The notes under the pieces were generated by a model. That model was not told where the DNA came from and did not search any database. It was given only the letters and a program-made list of their open reading frames with translations. A stretch of 64,000 nt of DNA from Cryptomeria japonica (Eukaryota; Streptophyta; Pinopsida; Cupressales; Cupressaceae), in the NCBI RefSeq assembly GCF_030272615.1, contig NC_081405.1, positions 651,078,920 through 651,142,919 on the forward strand, in the 5' to 3' direction. This document shows, piece by piece, positions 48,057-58,252 of the stretch (positions are counted from its first letter, which is position 1; each line of letters opens with the position of its first letter). Position numbers and translations under genes: made by a program.

Positions 48057-49075
48057 CCCTGGAACCCCAGAGTCCCGAGGTGTTCTTTGCTTTATTTCGA
48101 GTTCTACCTTGGAACCTGGAGTTCTGAGGTAGCCTCTTTGTTTCCTATCTTTGGTCTCGATCCCGGAACCCTGGAATCTTGAGGGCTTGCCTTGTTCTTT
48201 TTTGTTGAAGCCTTAGAATCCCAGAATTTTGAGTTCTTCGTGTTTTATCATTTGTTTGTTTGTGAACTTTGGAACCTCGGAATCTCGAAGTTGTTTTGTG
48301 TTTCCACCTCGGAACCCCGAAGTCCCAAGGGGCCCTTCTTGTTGTTGAGCCACACCTCGGAACCCCAGAGTTCCAAGGTGTGTTCGTGGTTTGTTGTCTA
48401 TCATCTCGAAAGTATAGAACCCCGGACTCTCAAGGTAGTGTTTAAGGCGATCATACAAACGACTTATCAGGGTGGGGGGGGGGGGTATACATAGGGAGAA
48501 TAAACTTTTCTAAGCTTATTTGTGCATTCAAACTTTCTAATTTTCCATCTCTGACCTCTCGAGTTTGTGCCTTCGTGTCGTCGAGCTTTCGTGTGTTTTC
48601 TCCCATCAGGTTGTTGGATTTCTTCCATCTCATGTTTTCTTGTTTAGATTTTCTAGTTTTCTAGTGTATATTTTCTTTGGATTTTTCTTTTTTCATTTCT
48701 CGTTTTGCATGTTGGTGTTTTTGCATGCCGTAGGTTCAGGATTCCGGGTCCCCAAAATCCTGAAGTCTTGTGTTTTGCCTGTCACAACCTCGGAACCTTG
48801 GAGCCCCAAAGTTCTATGGTTGTTCCCCTTTGGCCATGCCTTCAACTCCAGAACCCCAGAATCCCGAAGTTTCGGACCATCCTTTTGGGCTTTCAAATAA
48901 CCTACCCCGAAACCCTGGAGTTCCAGTCCATATTGTTTTATCTTACCTCAGAACCCCAGAGTTTTGAGCTTGGTCATTTTAGCTTGTCCTTACCTCAAAA
49001 CCCCGGAACCTCGAAGTTCCGAAGTTAATTATTTTTTAAGGAGTTTCTCACCTTGAAATCCCAGAGTCCCGAAGT
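48057..49075 (+). repeat. array of about 15 palindromic 25-mers
   Basis: Units start near 48057, 48106, 48160, 48211, 48266, 48306, 48354, 48411, 48733, 48786, 48844, 48903, 48945, 48992 and 49050, mostly 40-59 bp apart, with one gap. The consensus is about CCTCGGAAC, a 5-6 base centre (CCCGGA), then GTCCCGAGG or GTTCCGAAG. The arms are complementary, often with G-T pairs. Spacers are mostly T-rich and differ. A G12 run lies at 48474-48485 in the gap. Confidence 0.9.
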
Positions 49076-49151
49076 TGGTGATAAAATTGATATTTTGACT
49101 ATGTGATAGGCTAATTTTTTGTTCTTTCTCATATATTAGAGCAATTAAATG

Positions 49152-51568
49152 GACCCAACCTCCAGCAAGAAAGTTAAGTAATTGGAAAAGCTACCTGCAC
49201 CCATGAAGTACCACTACCAAGGTCAAACTTATTCTTCCAAATTGGAAGACCAGATCAAATGGGTGTCTGATACCGAAGTGGGACATATTGAACTGGATGA
49301 TATCAGAATACAACTGGACAAGCCAAGGTTGGATGCTCCTTATAGGAGGATCAAGAGGTCAGGGCTAGTGGAGGCAACCATTTTTCCACAATCTGTCCAA
49401 GCCCCCGAATTTATTATGACTATTGCACAGTTTTATAATGCAGACACCAAAAAGTGCACAAATGATAAAGGCATGATAGTAATAGATTTGTCAGCATATA
49501 TGCTAGGTTTTGTATTTGGTATTCCTTCAAGGGATGAAGTATTGTTGACTACTAAGGAGGAAGTTGCGAAGGTATGGGATAAGGATACCGCTTCCTACAA
49601 AAGACACATGAATTAACACTAGCTCGAAGAGGAGAGAAAGATAGGTGTAAAGGCTAATGACATTCTAAGGGCCAATTTCAAAGAGCTGCATCAGGACCTA
49701 ATAATCATGTTGAGCAAGGTCTTCGGTAATCCAGATTGCCGACATTTTCACCCCTGGATGTTTCAGTATATGACTACTATTTTGATTCGGAAACAATATT
49801 TTTATTGGGCCTAAATATTATTGGATAACATACATAATCAATTGGTTGATGTGCATAAAATGAAGAAGTTCTTCTTTACTTCTTATGTTATCTGGGTAGC
49901 TTCTCAGGCAGGCAAGTTTCTAGGGCTGCAAACAGAGGGCCAACTCAACGATGAAGAGGGTCAGAAGAAGGTATGGGAGTATTATACTCATTTCCCTCTG
50001 AGCAATGCAAAGATACCTTTTAAAAGGATAAATGATGCCTTCCTCTTCCCCATTATTATAAAGCTCACAGGTGATGAGGGTTAAAGAATAAGCCAAGAGG
50101 CAATGGCAATAATAAGGGAATGGGGATTTTGGATCATCCAGAATCAATGTTCCACATATATCAAAGTTAGTGGCTTTACACGAAACCCCATGCCTATTGC
50201 CCAGATATTGTAATGACTGGGTGATACTCTTAGAGTATGTAAGACAGATGGTTGGGTTACAGTCACTATTATCTTCAAAGCACAAAACAGGTGTTGATTT
50301 CTTTGTAACAATTGGTTATTTCTCTTGTCCAAAATTCAATTAGCTAAAGTGGCCAAGCAAGAATTACAGGACTTACATTTAAAAGAATTTAATTATGCTC
50401 AGGAACATTATGATCCATATGGAAAACTGAAGCAAATGATGCCAAAAGCTTATGATGGGCATAAACCAAGGTTAGAAGACTTTTGGGCCAACCTCCAAGA
50501 CAATTTTGAAATTAGAGAGAACAATTATTCTCGGCTCTCAGTCCCACAAATAATAAATTTTGAAGTAGAGACGAATCTCCCTAAATAATTGAGGGATGAT
50601 GGTGAGTTATTAGATCAAACATATAAAGAACGAGGAATTGATAAGAAGCCCCTTTCCCTAATAAGATGGTTGGGATAGGAAGATGTAAATATAGATGTAG
50701 TAACTCAAAGTGTTATAAAAAGAACTAAACAATGGTTGAATTTGAGGATTAGGCCAAGTGCTTCAAAAGGAAAACAGAAGGAATCAAACACTGATAATCC
50801 TCAGTCGAGGGTACATAGGGAATATGCCTAGAGAACAAGGTCTAGTTCTAGGAATAATACATCCATAGAACCAAATGAAGCTGTTGGACTTGAGCTAACC
50901 ATAGAGGAGCTTATGGAACAAGTCAAGAAACAGATGCAAAAGGTGAGTTGTTGAAGAAAGTAGCATATTTTGGAGTAACAAAGGGGTTAGGAGTTGTGCC
51001 ACTTATGGAAATACATCGCGTTAGGGTTGTTATTGGGAAAACACCAAGAGAAGGTACCATGGAGAAAGATGAGCAAGGAAATACCAAAGAAGGAACATCC
51101 ACATCCACTCAAACTCCTCTTGATATAATAGCAACATCAACTCAACCCCCACCTACTGCAACAACACAAGATCCTATTTCCACATCATCGACTACTACAA
51201 TCCCTGTAACAACACCGATGTCTGCACCAACTGATATTTTTTCTACAACATCAGTAACATCACCTCCAGTAATACAAGTAATAACTCCTACCACTGAAAA
51301 GATGACTATTCATAATATTGAATCTGATTTTGATCAGGAAGACGAGCAACCGATTATACAATTGGCACGAAAGAAAGTTGAGAAAAAGAAAAGAAGAAAA
51401 TCGGTTCAACTTGAGAAAAAAGAAAAGGTAGATCCCATGGATGTAGATGAGCAGAATCAACCAGAGAAGAAGTCAACTGAAGGAGAGAGAGAGAATAAGA
51501 TGAGCTTGCAGATGAACATGATGAAAGATTGGTTTTAACTCCCGAGGACCAGGAAAATTTGTTAAAAG
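49152..51568 (+). pseudogene. F coding region, part 1, unknown protein
   Basis: It starts at ATG 49152 (MDPTSSKK) and runs with several stops: open stretches 49182-49616, 49821-50084, 50325-50588 and 50948-51538. A block LSAYMLGFVFGIPSRDE resembles in spacing the LESVCKIT...VTGLP block of family A ORF2. The C-terminal part is Thr/Ser/Pro-rich (51060-51290), then Lys-rich (KKVEKKKRRKS, nuclear-signal-like). A3 interrupts it at 51568; the frame resumes after 58252. Function unknown. Confidence 0.65.
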
Positions 51569-52366
51569 TGTTGGCATTCTACACTCTAGTGAGAAATGAT
51601 GGTGTTGTCATTGATGGAAACTTACCAGCAACCTTGTGGATATCTTCATGCACCAGCATCGGCAGGCATCGGCACCGGCATTGACAGACACTTCATTGGC
51701 AGCGACAACAATGTATAACGACACTCCAGCTGACAAGAATAAAGTTTGTTTATTGTATTTAATTGTAAATATCTTTTGTAAAGGCGACATGACATATTGT
51801 AATAAGACTCATATATGTATGAGGTCTTGCAAATAATTTTGTAAGGATATAAGATAGGATGGATACATGGTAGAAGTGATGAGTGAATATTAAGGCAGAT
51901 TTTGTATAAGGTTTATGGTTATAGTATGAGCTTAAACCAGTATTGAACCTAGCATAGCAGATGCTGAATTGTAGCAATACATTCTATTGGATTTTCATAA
52001 TCCATTTGTAAGTTAGTGAGATTTCCTTTTAGTGATTGAGCAGTGAGCTCTAGGCAGTTGCCCTTCTTGCATGTGCAGGCCCCTCTTGTAAGTAATATCC
52101 ATTCATTGGCTAGTGAGTGAATATTGTGGGTCACAAATCCCACCGAGGTTTTTCCCACACCGGGTTTCCTCGTTAAACATCTTGTGTTATGGTGTGTTTT
52201 CTATGTTGTCTTTACTGTTCTTATTTACTACATTAATTTTTGTTTACTAGTACACTGTTTTGGAATGCAAAATATTTAATAAGGTTAAAGAATCTGTTAA
52301 CATGTTAGATACTGATTCACCCCCCCCCCCCTCTCAGTATCTTTGGGACTATCATCAATCCTAACA
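51569..52366 (+). repeat. 5' LTR of A3 (798 bp)
   Basis: It runs TGTTGGCATTCTACAC to CTAACA. The U5 hairpin arms are GATACTGA (52308-52315) and TCAGTATC (52334-52341), a perfect 8-bp stem whose loop holds 12 C (52320-52331). Confidence 0.95.
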
Positions 52367-52384
52367 ATTGGTATCAAAGCCTGG
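52367..52384 (+). other. primer-binding site of A3
   Basis: ATTGGTATCAAAGCCTGG follows the LTR; the core differs from TGGTATCAGAGC by one G-to-A change. Confidence 0.92.
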
Positions 52385-52437
52385 TCCTCTATTTTCAAAA
52401 GTCTAACAACTTGAGGAAGATTCTGACACCGATACAG

Positions 52438-53550
52438 AGGGAGAATTTAAGAAAGCAATTAAAAGGAGCTCTTGTGGACTATGATGCAGAGAAGTTGAAA
52501 AATATCAAACTTGAAGATGATCTAAGGATTGCACATGAATTCATTCAAGGACTTCAGGAGAATCTCACTATTGCTAGAAATAAGAGAAAAGAACTTCATG
52601 AGAAGATGTAGAGTAATGATGATGAAAAGGAAACTCTTAATGAGATTTTAAACAAGATGAGGCAAGAAAACATGAATTTGAGGAATGAAATGCAAGACAT
52701 GACTATGAGATTTTGTAAAGACATTGAAGACAGAAAGAAGAATGAATATGACTTGACTAGGATACTCAATGATGCTGGAAATGAAAATCTAAGACTCAGT
52801 CATGAAAATGATATGTTGAAGACAGATTTGATTCACATGGAACATGATAAAACTGAAGTTATGAGATGAAAGGGATTTCTGGAAAATGAGTTGGTTACTA
52901 CAAATCAACATAAAGATAAATTCAAGAAAAGCTCTGAAGAACTTGATGGTATGCTGAAAAGTCAGAAACCTAATGGAGACACTAATGGACTTGGATTTGA
53001 AGTTGGTGAAAGTTTCGGTACTACAAACAATCATGATCACAGTAAATTGGTAAGACAACCCAATGCCTACAAATTTAATGGGAAATGCTTTAAATGTAAC
53101 AAGTATGGTCATAGAGAAAATTAGTGTAGATCTAGAAACAATCAGAACATTAATGCGCCCACCGGTCAATGCTCCAAATGCAACAAAATTGGTCACAATT
53201 CAGAAAACTGCAGAATGAATGTAAGATCCTATGTTTGTGGAAGATTTGGGCACTTATCTAATCAATGCAAAACACAAACTGGCATAGGATATGGAAAGGA
53301 TATTAAGAAAAAAAATGTGACTTGTTATGCTTGTAACAAGATTGGACATATTGCAAAATTTTATAGAAGCAAGACTTCACCGGCAAATAATAAAGGATCC
53401 AGTTTGAAAGGAAATGAGAAGGTTGATGAGGTAAACCAAGAATTTTCAAGACAATGGATTAGAAAGAGAGATCATAATGTTGATGAGACTATTCCTTCAC
53501 CGGTAGAACAGAGTATTACTCCACCGACATGAGACTCTTCATCCAACTAA
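52438..53550 (+). pseudogene. family A ORF1, coiled coil with four CCHC knuckles (copy A3)
   Basis: The position of the A1/A2 start ATG reads AGG here (52438-52440). A single frame then runs to TAA at 53548-53550 with only four in-frame stops (52609, 52867, 53122, 53530). A coiled-coil N-terminal half is followed by knuckles CFKCNKYGHREN (last Cys after a stop), CSKCNKIGHNSENC, YVCGRFGHLSNQC (first Cys lost) and CYACNKIGHIAKF (last Cys changed to Tyr). Probable RNA-binding Gag-like role; no capsid-like domain seen. Confidence 0.85.
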
Positions 53551-53689
53551 AAAAGTAACCCTTGGGGGTATTGCAACAAATTGAAAATCATGCAAGTTTA
53601 CCCTCGGTTGATGGTGAGAAGATGGACTTCTTCTCTATCAGCAGATGTGTTAAGTTTCACTTAATCGACGAGCATTTAATGCAGTTGTT

Positions 53690-53855
53690 GAAGGAAAAGA
53701 CATTATAAATAAGTGATTTTCCCTCTTTTTCAATTCACCAAGCATTCAAACTTTCAGAGAGCGCGAAAATCCGAGAGAAGGCATCCTTAGCGAGAAGTGA
53801 AGCAAGTTCTTTCAAGCATTCAAACCTATCAGGCAGATTAAGGTATTTATCAATG
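53690..53855 (+). promoter_or_regulatory. possible internal promoter and leader of A3 ORF2
   Basis: A TATA box, TATAAATA, lies at 53704-53711. A leader of about 140 bp without upstream ATG leads to ATG 53853 in a good context (ATCAATGGCT). A1 and A2 lack most of this segment. It may be the promoter of a captured gene; the sequence alone does not show activity. Confidence 0.4.
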
Positions 53856-56800
53856 GCTTCCTCCTTTGCTTCGTAATTTATTGCAAACCCTACTGTTGTG
53901 GAAGTAGTTAAACTCCCTAGACCCATTTTTAAGATTATCCCCTAGATAGAGAAACAAGATGATTCCCTAGGAGCTTTTACAAAAATTCCAAAAGGTGTTG
54001 CATATGCTGAAGATCCTAGAATCTATTTTCATTGCCATATTGAAGAATTAGGTTCAGAAGAAATATTGAAAACGTAGAAAAATGTTATCTGTGATGAAAG
54101 TGGAATTGTGAAACCTGAACATAAGGTTATTGAAACTTTAGGTTTTGTGGAAATCCTTGACATCCCGGAATTTCCTAAGGAGGTAGTAAGGATTGTGCTT
54201 AGCAGAGTTCATGGTGAATTCTTTTGGCTAGAATCTGTTTGTAAAATCACTAAGGAAGCAGTTAGGGCAGTGACTGGCTTACCCTTCACCAGTAGCAGGC
54301 TAGATAAAACTAAAAAGGTTCCTAATAACACTGTCATGACATTAACAAGAGCAACCTATGATAGTAGATCCCTGAGAGTGAATGATGTAAAAGATGAGAA
54401 TGTTAGATTCATAAGTATGATTTTAGGTTATAAGGCCACACATGCAAACCGACTCAACCCTGTTTCCAGTCTTTGTATTAAAAGTGCATATGATATGGTC
54501 AAAAGTGATGCAAAGACAGATGTATGTGAGTGGTTAAAGGATGAGTTAATAGATAATCTGAAAAAGATCAAAGGAGACAAGAAAGGCACTTTTCATTTTG
54601 GCAATCTCTTGGTATGTCTGATGTTGTATCTTACAAAAGAGGTTCCCGGTATTGGTAAGAAAGACTTTGGTTATGATATACTGGTAGGCAAACAACTGCT
54701 AGAAATCTTCACTGGTATGGGGATAGATAAGGATAACAACATAACAGAGTATTTCAAAACATTCAAAGAAAAAATGAAAACAAGAGAGAGATTACCACAA
54801 AGCATTGTAGACAAGTATGAGAAGGAAATATGCTTTGTAATCAAGAAGGATGAGATATGGATGGAGGCAGTTCTTGCTAGAACTGTATGGGTAACATAAA
54901 TTGGGTATGAGGCTGATGTAAATATGATTGAAACTTATGCTAAATCTCTATTAGAAGCCCCTAGAGAACTGAAAGAAAAGGTTTTTGGAAGTGTAGAAAC
55001 AATAGAAAGTGGTGTACAAACATTAAAAAAAAGAAAGAGAAGACAAATATACATAAGGAGTGCATCTAAGAAAGTTAAAGAAATAAAAGAAAACATCATG
55101 AACATAACTAGAATAAAGGAAAGTGATCTGGAAGGATTACAACTGGAGGCACATCTCTCACCGGTTGGTACATCCTCTGACAGTGAAATTCCTGTTGAGT
55201 TTAAAAGAGTTGATAGGAAGAGAAAACCCGCATCGGTATCCTCTCCTCCTCCCAAGAAAACAAGGACAACAAGGCAGAAGCAACAGGCAGTGAGACCACC
55301 GGCAAAGAAGTTGACACCAAAGAATAAAAAGCAGCAATAGGTTATACCACCATTGGACAACTTACTGAATGAAATAACTGATGACGACAACTTATCCAAT
55401 GTGAGCAAATTATATGATACATTCACTAATGAAGAGAAAGAAAGTATAGAGAATAGCATCATACTACATCTTGACATATATAAGAAAGTGTTAATAGAAG
55501 TTGTAGATGATTTGCCTAGTGAATTGTATAGGTAGTTAGATGCAAAAAGGATTGCAGTTATGGAGCTTGACAAGAAACTAAAGATTGAAAAACTACTAGC
55601 TATACATCCGGTCAAATCTGTAGAAGAAATTGATGAATTGATCAGTTTTTGCAAGTGGACACCTGCATGTGAGCCTAATGGCTGGCAGGGTAAATGAAAT
55701 TACAGAAGAAACAACAGACAAATGGGATATCTTCTTTGTTGAGAAGGAAAAATAGGAAGAGCTGAACAGACCAAAGAAAACTTTCAAGGTTTATCAAAAG
55801 GACAAAGACAAGGGGAAAGGTAAAGTAGATGGATTACCCAACATTAAAGTAACTGACAACCTACCACCACCTTCGATTACTCCACCAGTAGAGACTGATA
55901 GCACACTGGCTACTGAGAATGTGGATACAAACCCCGAGTCTAAAATTTTGTACACTATGAACGTAGACACTCAGGAAGTGAACATTGTAGTTGATAAGGA
56001 AAGCACAGAGTAAAAGAAAGATGTTGCTATTGAGAAACCGACAAATAATATTGAGGTTGGAACATTGGCATAACACATTGAGATTGAGGTACAAGCAGAG
56101 AAAACTGCACATTCAGAGGAACCCTTGGCTAGTGAAATGGTTACTGACAATACCAATGTAAGCACAGAGAAACCTGCAGAGACAGTAACTAAGATATCGA
56201 CAACAGAGAATAAAGAAAAACCAATGGAGATACCTGTAGTAGATAACATAGAGAAACCAACTGAGAAACTGACAGAGTCACATGGACACATTGAGATAGT
56301 GAAACTGGTAACCACAGAGAAACCAAAACCTTTTCTAGTGGAAATGCAAACACAAACTGACCCACCAGAGGTTGAGACAAGCAAAGCGGTTACTCACACC
56401 GGAAGCACTAAGATTGTAAAGGTAGTTGGGCGGACATCCAGTACCCCACTGACAGAATTTAGACCCAGCAATGTGACTGAAGTACTTTTGGATTCAATAA
56501 AGAAAATAATAGATTGTAATGCATTGGCCTATAAGGAAATTGATGACACAATTCCTATTCTTAAGTTGATTGCACCAAAATGCAATTTAGATCAGGCAAA
56601 GGATTCTATAGGTCAGTTAGACACATTGTCTAAATATATTATTGGTAATATACTGACAGTTGATCAAATAAATGAGGAAACATTCAAAGAGAAAATGGAA
56701 AAAGAAAAAGAGAAATTCTTTGAGGAAATAATAAAGAAGTGCACGGAACATATTGATACTCTTTTACTAGCATTGGGCACAACAATTATGGAGTTTAAGG

Positions 56801-57243
56801 AACTGTACATAGATACTTGCAAGCCAAATCTGTTGACAGTGGATATTGACAAAGAAATCATTAAAGTTCAAAAGGAGATTAATGACATAGCTGATAATAT
56901 CATTGGTTCATTTGAACCTATATCAGTTATTGAGCAAGAAATTGCTGGATTTGAAGAAAAATTGGAGAAGGTAGAGAAAGAGAAGGAAAGGTTAAAGGGA
57001 AAAGCCAGAGAGCTTAAGTGCAAACTCATTCCTAAGTTAGATAACCTTATCTCTCTAAGGAAATAAATCTTTGATGCACTAATTCCAGGTCAAAAGATAC
57101 TGGAAGAACAAATGCATCATCTCACCGGTACAATTCAGAGAACTGAGGCAGCTATGAAGGACAATAATAGGTTTATTCAGAGATTGAATTTGGTCTTAGC
57201 AGACTTATTCCAGATTGTAACCAACCGGTTACAAAGTTCAAGC
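53853..57243 (+). pseudogene. family A ORF2, unknown protein (copy A3)
   Basis: It starts at ATG 53853 (MASSFAS), with a stop after seven codons. Regions in order: conserved block (about 54108-54896, 263 codons open) with LGFVEILDIPEFPKEVV, LESVCKIT, AVTGLP and FHFGNLLVCLMLYLTKE; a basic stretch (about 55010-55340) with SPPPKKTRTTRQK, nuclear-signal-like; an acidic/Thr-rich repeat region (56125-56400) with TEKP units; and a long coiled-coil C-terminus (about 56440-57240). Frame changes between 55535 and 56125. No enzyme motif is recognised. The same domain order is kept in A2. Confidence 0.8.
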
Positions 57244-57447
57244 TGAAAACTGCACTCATTTGACAATTTGTGACAACCTTTGTCATTGATGTCAAAGGGG
57301 GAGTAGTGGACAGAGAAAAATGGTCATCAAAGGAGATCATCTGCTTAGGGGGAGCACACATTTTTTGGTAAAATTTTGGACTTCATTTTTGGGACAGATT
57401 TTTGGATTTTTCTCATGAGTGTTGCCATCAATGCCAAAGGGGGAGAT
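57244..57447 (+). other. A3 3' untranslated region with three G-rich blocks and PPT
   Basis: GTCAAAGGGGGAGTAG lies at 57291-57306, TTAGGGGGAGC near 57345-57355, and the terminal PPT ATGCCAAAGGGGGAGAT at 57431-57447 abuts the LTR. Confidence 0.85.
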
Positions 57448-58247
57448 TGTTGGCATTCTACACTCTAGTGAGAAATGATGGTGTTGTCATTGATGGCAAC
57501 TTACTGGCAACCTTATGGATATCTTCAAGCACCGACACCGACACTGACACTGACAGGCATCGACACCGACAGACACTTCACCAACAGTGACAACAATGTC
57601 GACCGACACTCCAACCGACAAGAATAAAGTTTTGTTTATTGTATTTAATTGTAAATATCTTTTGTAAAACCGACAAGGTATATTTTAATAAGACTCATAT
57701 ATTTATGAGGCCTTGTAAATCATTTTGTAAGGATAGAAGATAGGATGGATACATGGTAGAAATGATGAGCGAATATTAAGGTAGATTTTGTATAAGGTTT
57801 ATGGTTATAGTATGAGCTTAAACTGGTACTGAACCTGACATAGCAGATGCTAAATTATAGCAGTGCATTCTATTAGATTTTCATAACCCATTTGTAAGTC
57901 AGTGATACTTCCTTTTTGTGATTAAGCAGTGAGCTCTAGGTAGTTGGCCTTCCTGCATGTGCAGGCCCCTCTTGTAAGTAATATCCATTCATTGGCCAAT
58001 GAGTGAATATTGTGGGTCACAAATCCCACTGAGGTTTTTCCCACATCGGGTTTCCTCATTAAACATCTTGTGTTATGGTGTGTTTTCTATGCTATCTTTA
58101 CTGTTCTTATTTACTACATTAATTCTTGTTTACTGGTACATTGTTTTGGAATGCAAAATACTTAATAAGGTTAAAGAATTCGTTAACCGATTAGATACTG
58201 ATTCACCCCCCCTCTAAGTATCTTTGGGACTATCATCAATTCTAACA
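57448..58247 (+). repeat. 3' LTR of A3 (800 bp)
   Basis: It pairs with 51569-52366. It holds six ACCGAC motifs (57531, 57537, 57565, 57602, 57614, 57669). The C run in the hairpin loop is 7 long (58206-58212), against 12 in the 5' LTR. Confidence 0.95.
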
Positions 58248-58252
58248 AAAAG

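Larger units (their letters stand above)
51569..58247 (+). mobile_element. LTR retrotransposon family A, copy A3 (complete)
   Basis: LTRs lie at 51569-52366 and 57448-58247, with a perfect TSD, AAAAG, at 51564-51568 and 58248-58252. The order is LTR, PBS, ORF1 (CCHC), spacer with TATA box, ORF2, three G-rich blocks, PPT, LTR. Removing it and one TSD copy restores the reading frame of F, which confirms the borders. It is the reference copy for family A here. Confidence 0.97.

Noticed and set aside
48192-49028. Open frames with TSEP-Q/R-S-x-K repeats over the palindrome array
   Set aside because: They occur in several frames on both strands and follow from the repeated CCTCGGAACCCC units. There is no start context or domain. 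The nucleic-acid repeat is the real feature.
48057-49075. CRISPR array
   Set aside because: Spacing and repeat length look similar, but repeats are too diverged, spacers are low-complexity and the context is a plant retroelement with no cas genes.
54935-55654. 239-codon minus-strand open frame
   Set aside because: It is antisense to the clearly homologous ORF2 of A3 and has Ser/Leu-rich composition typical of a shadow frame.
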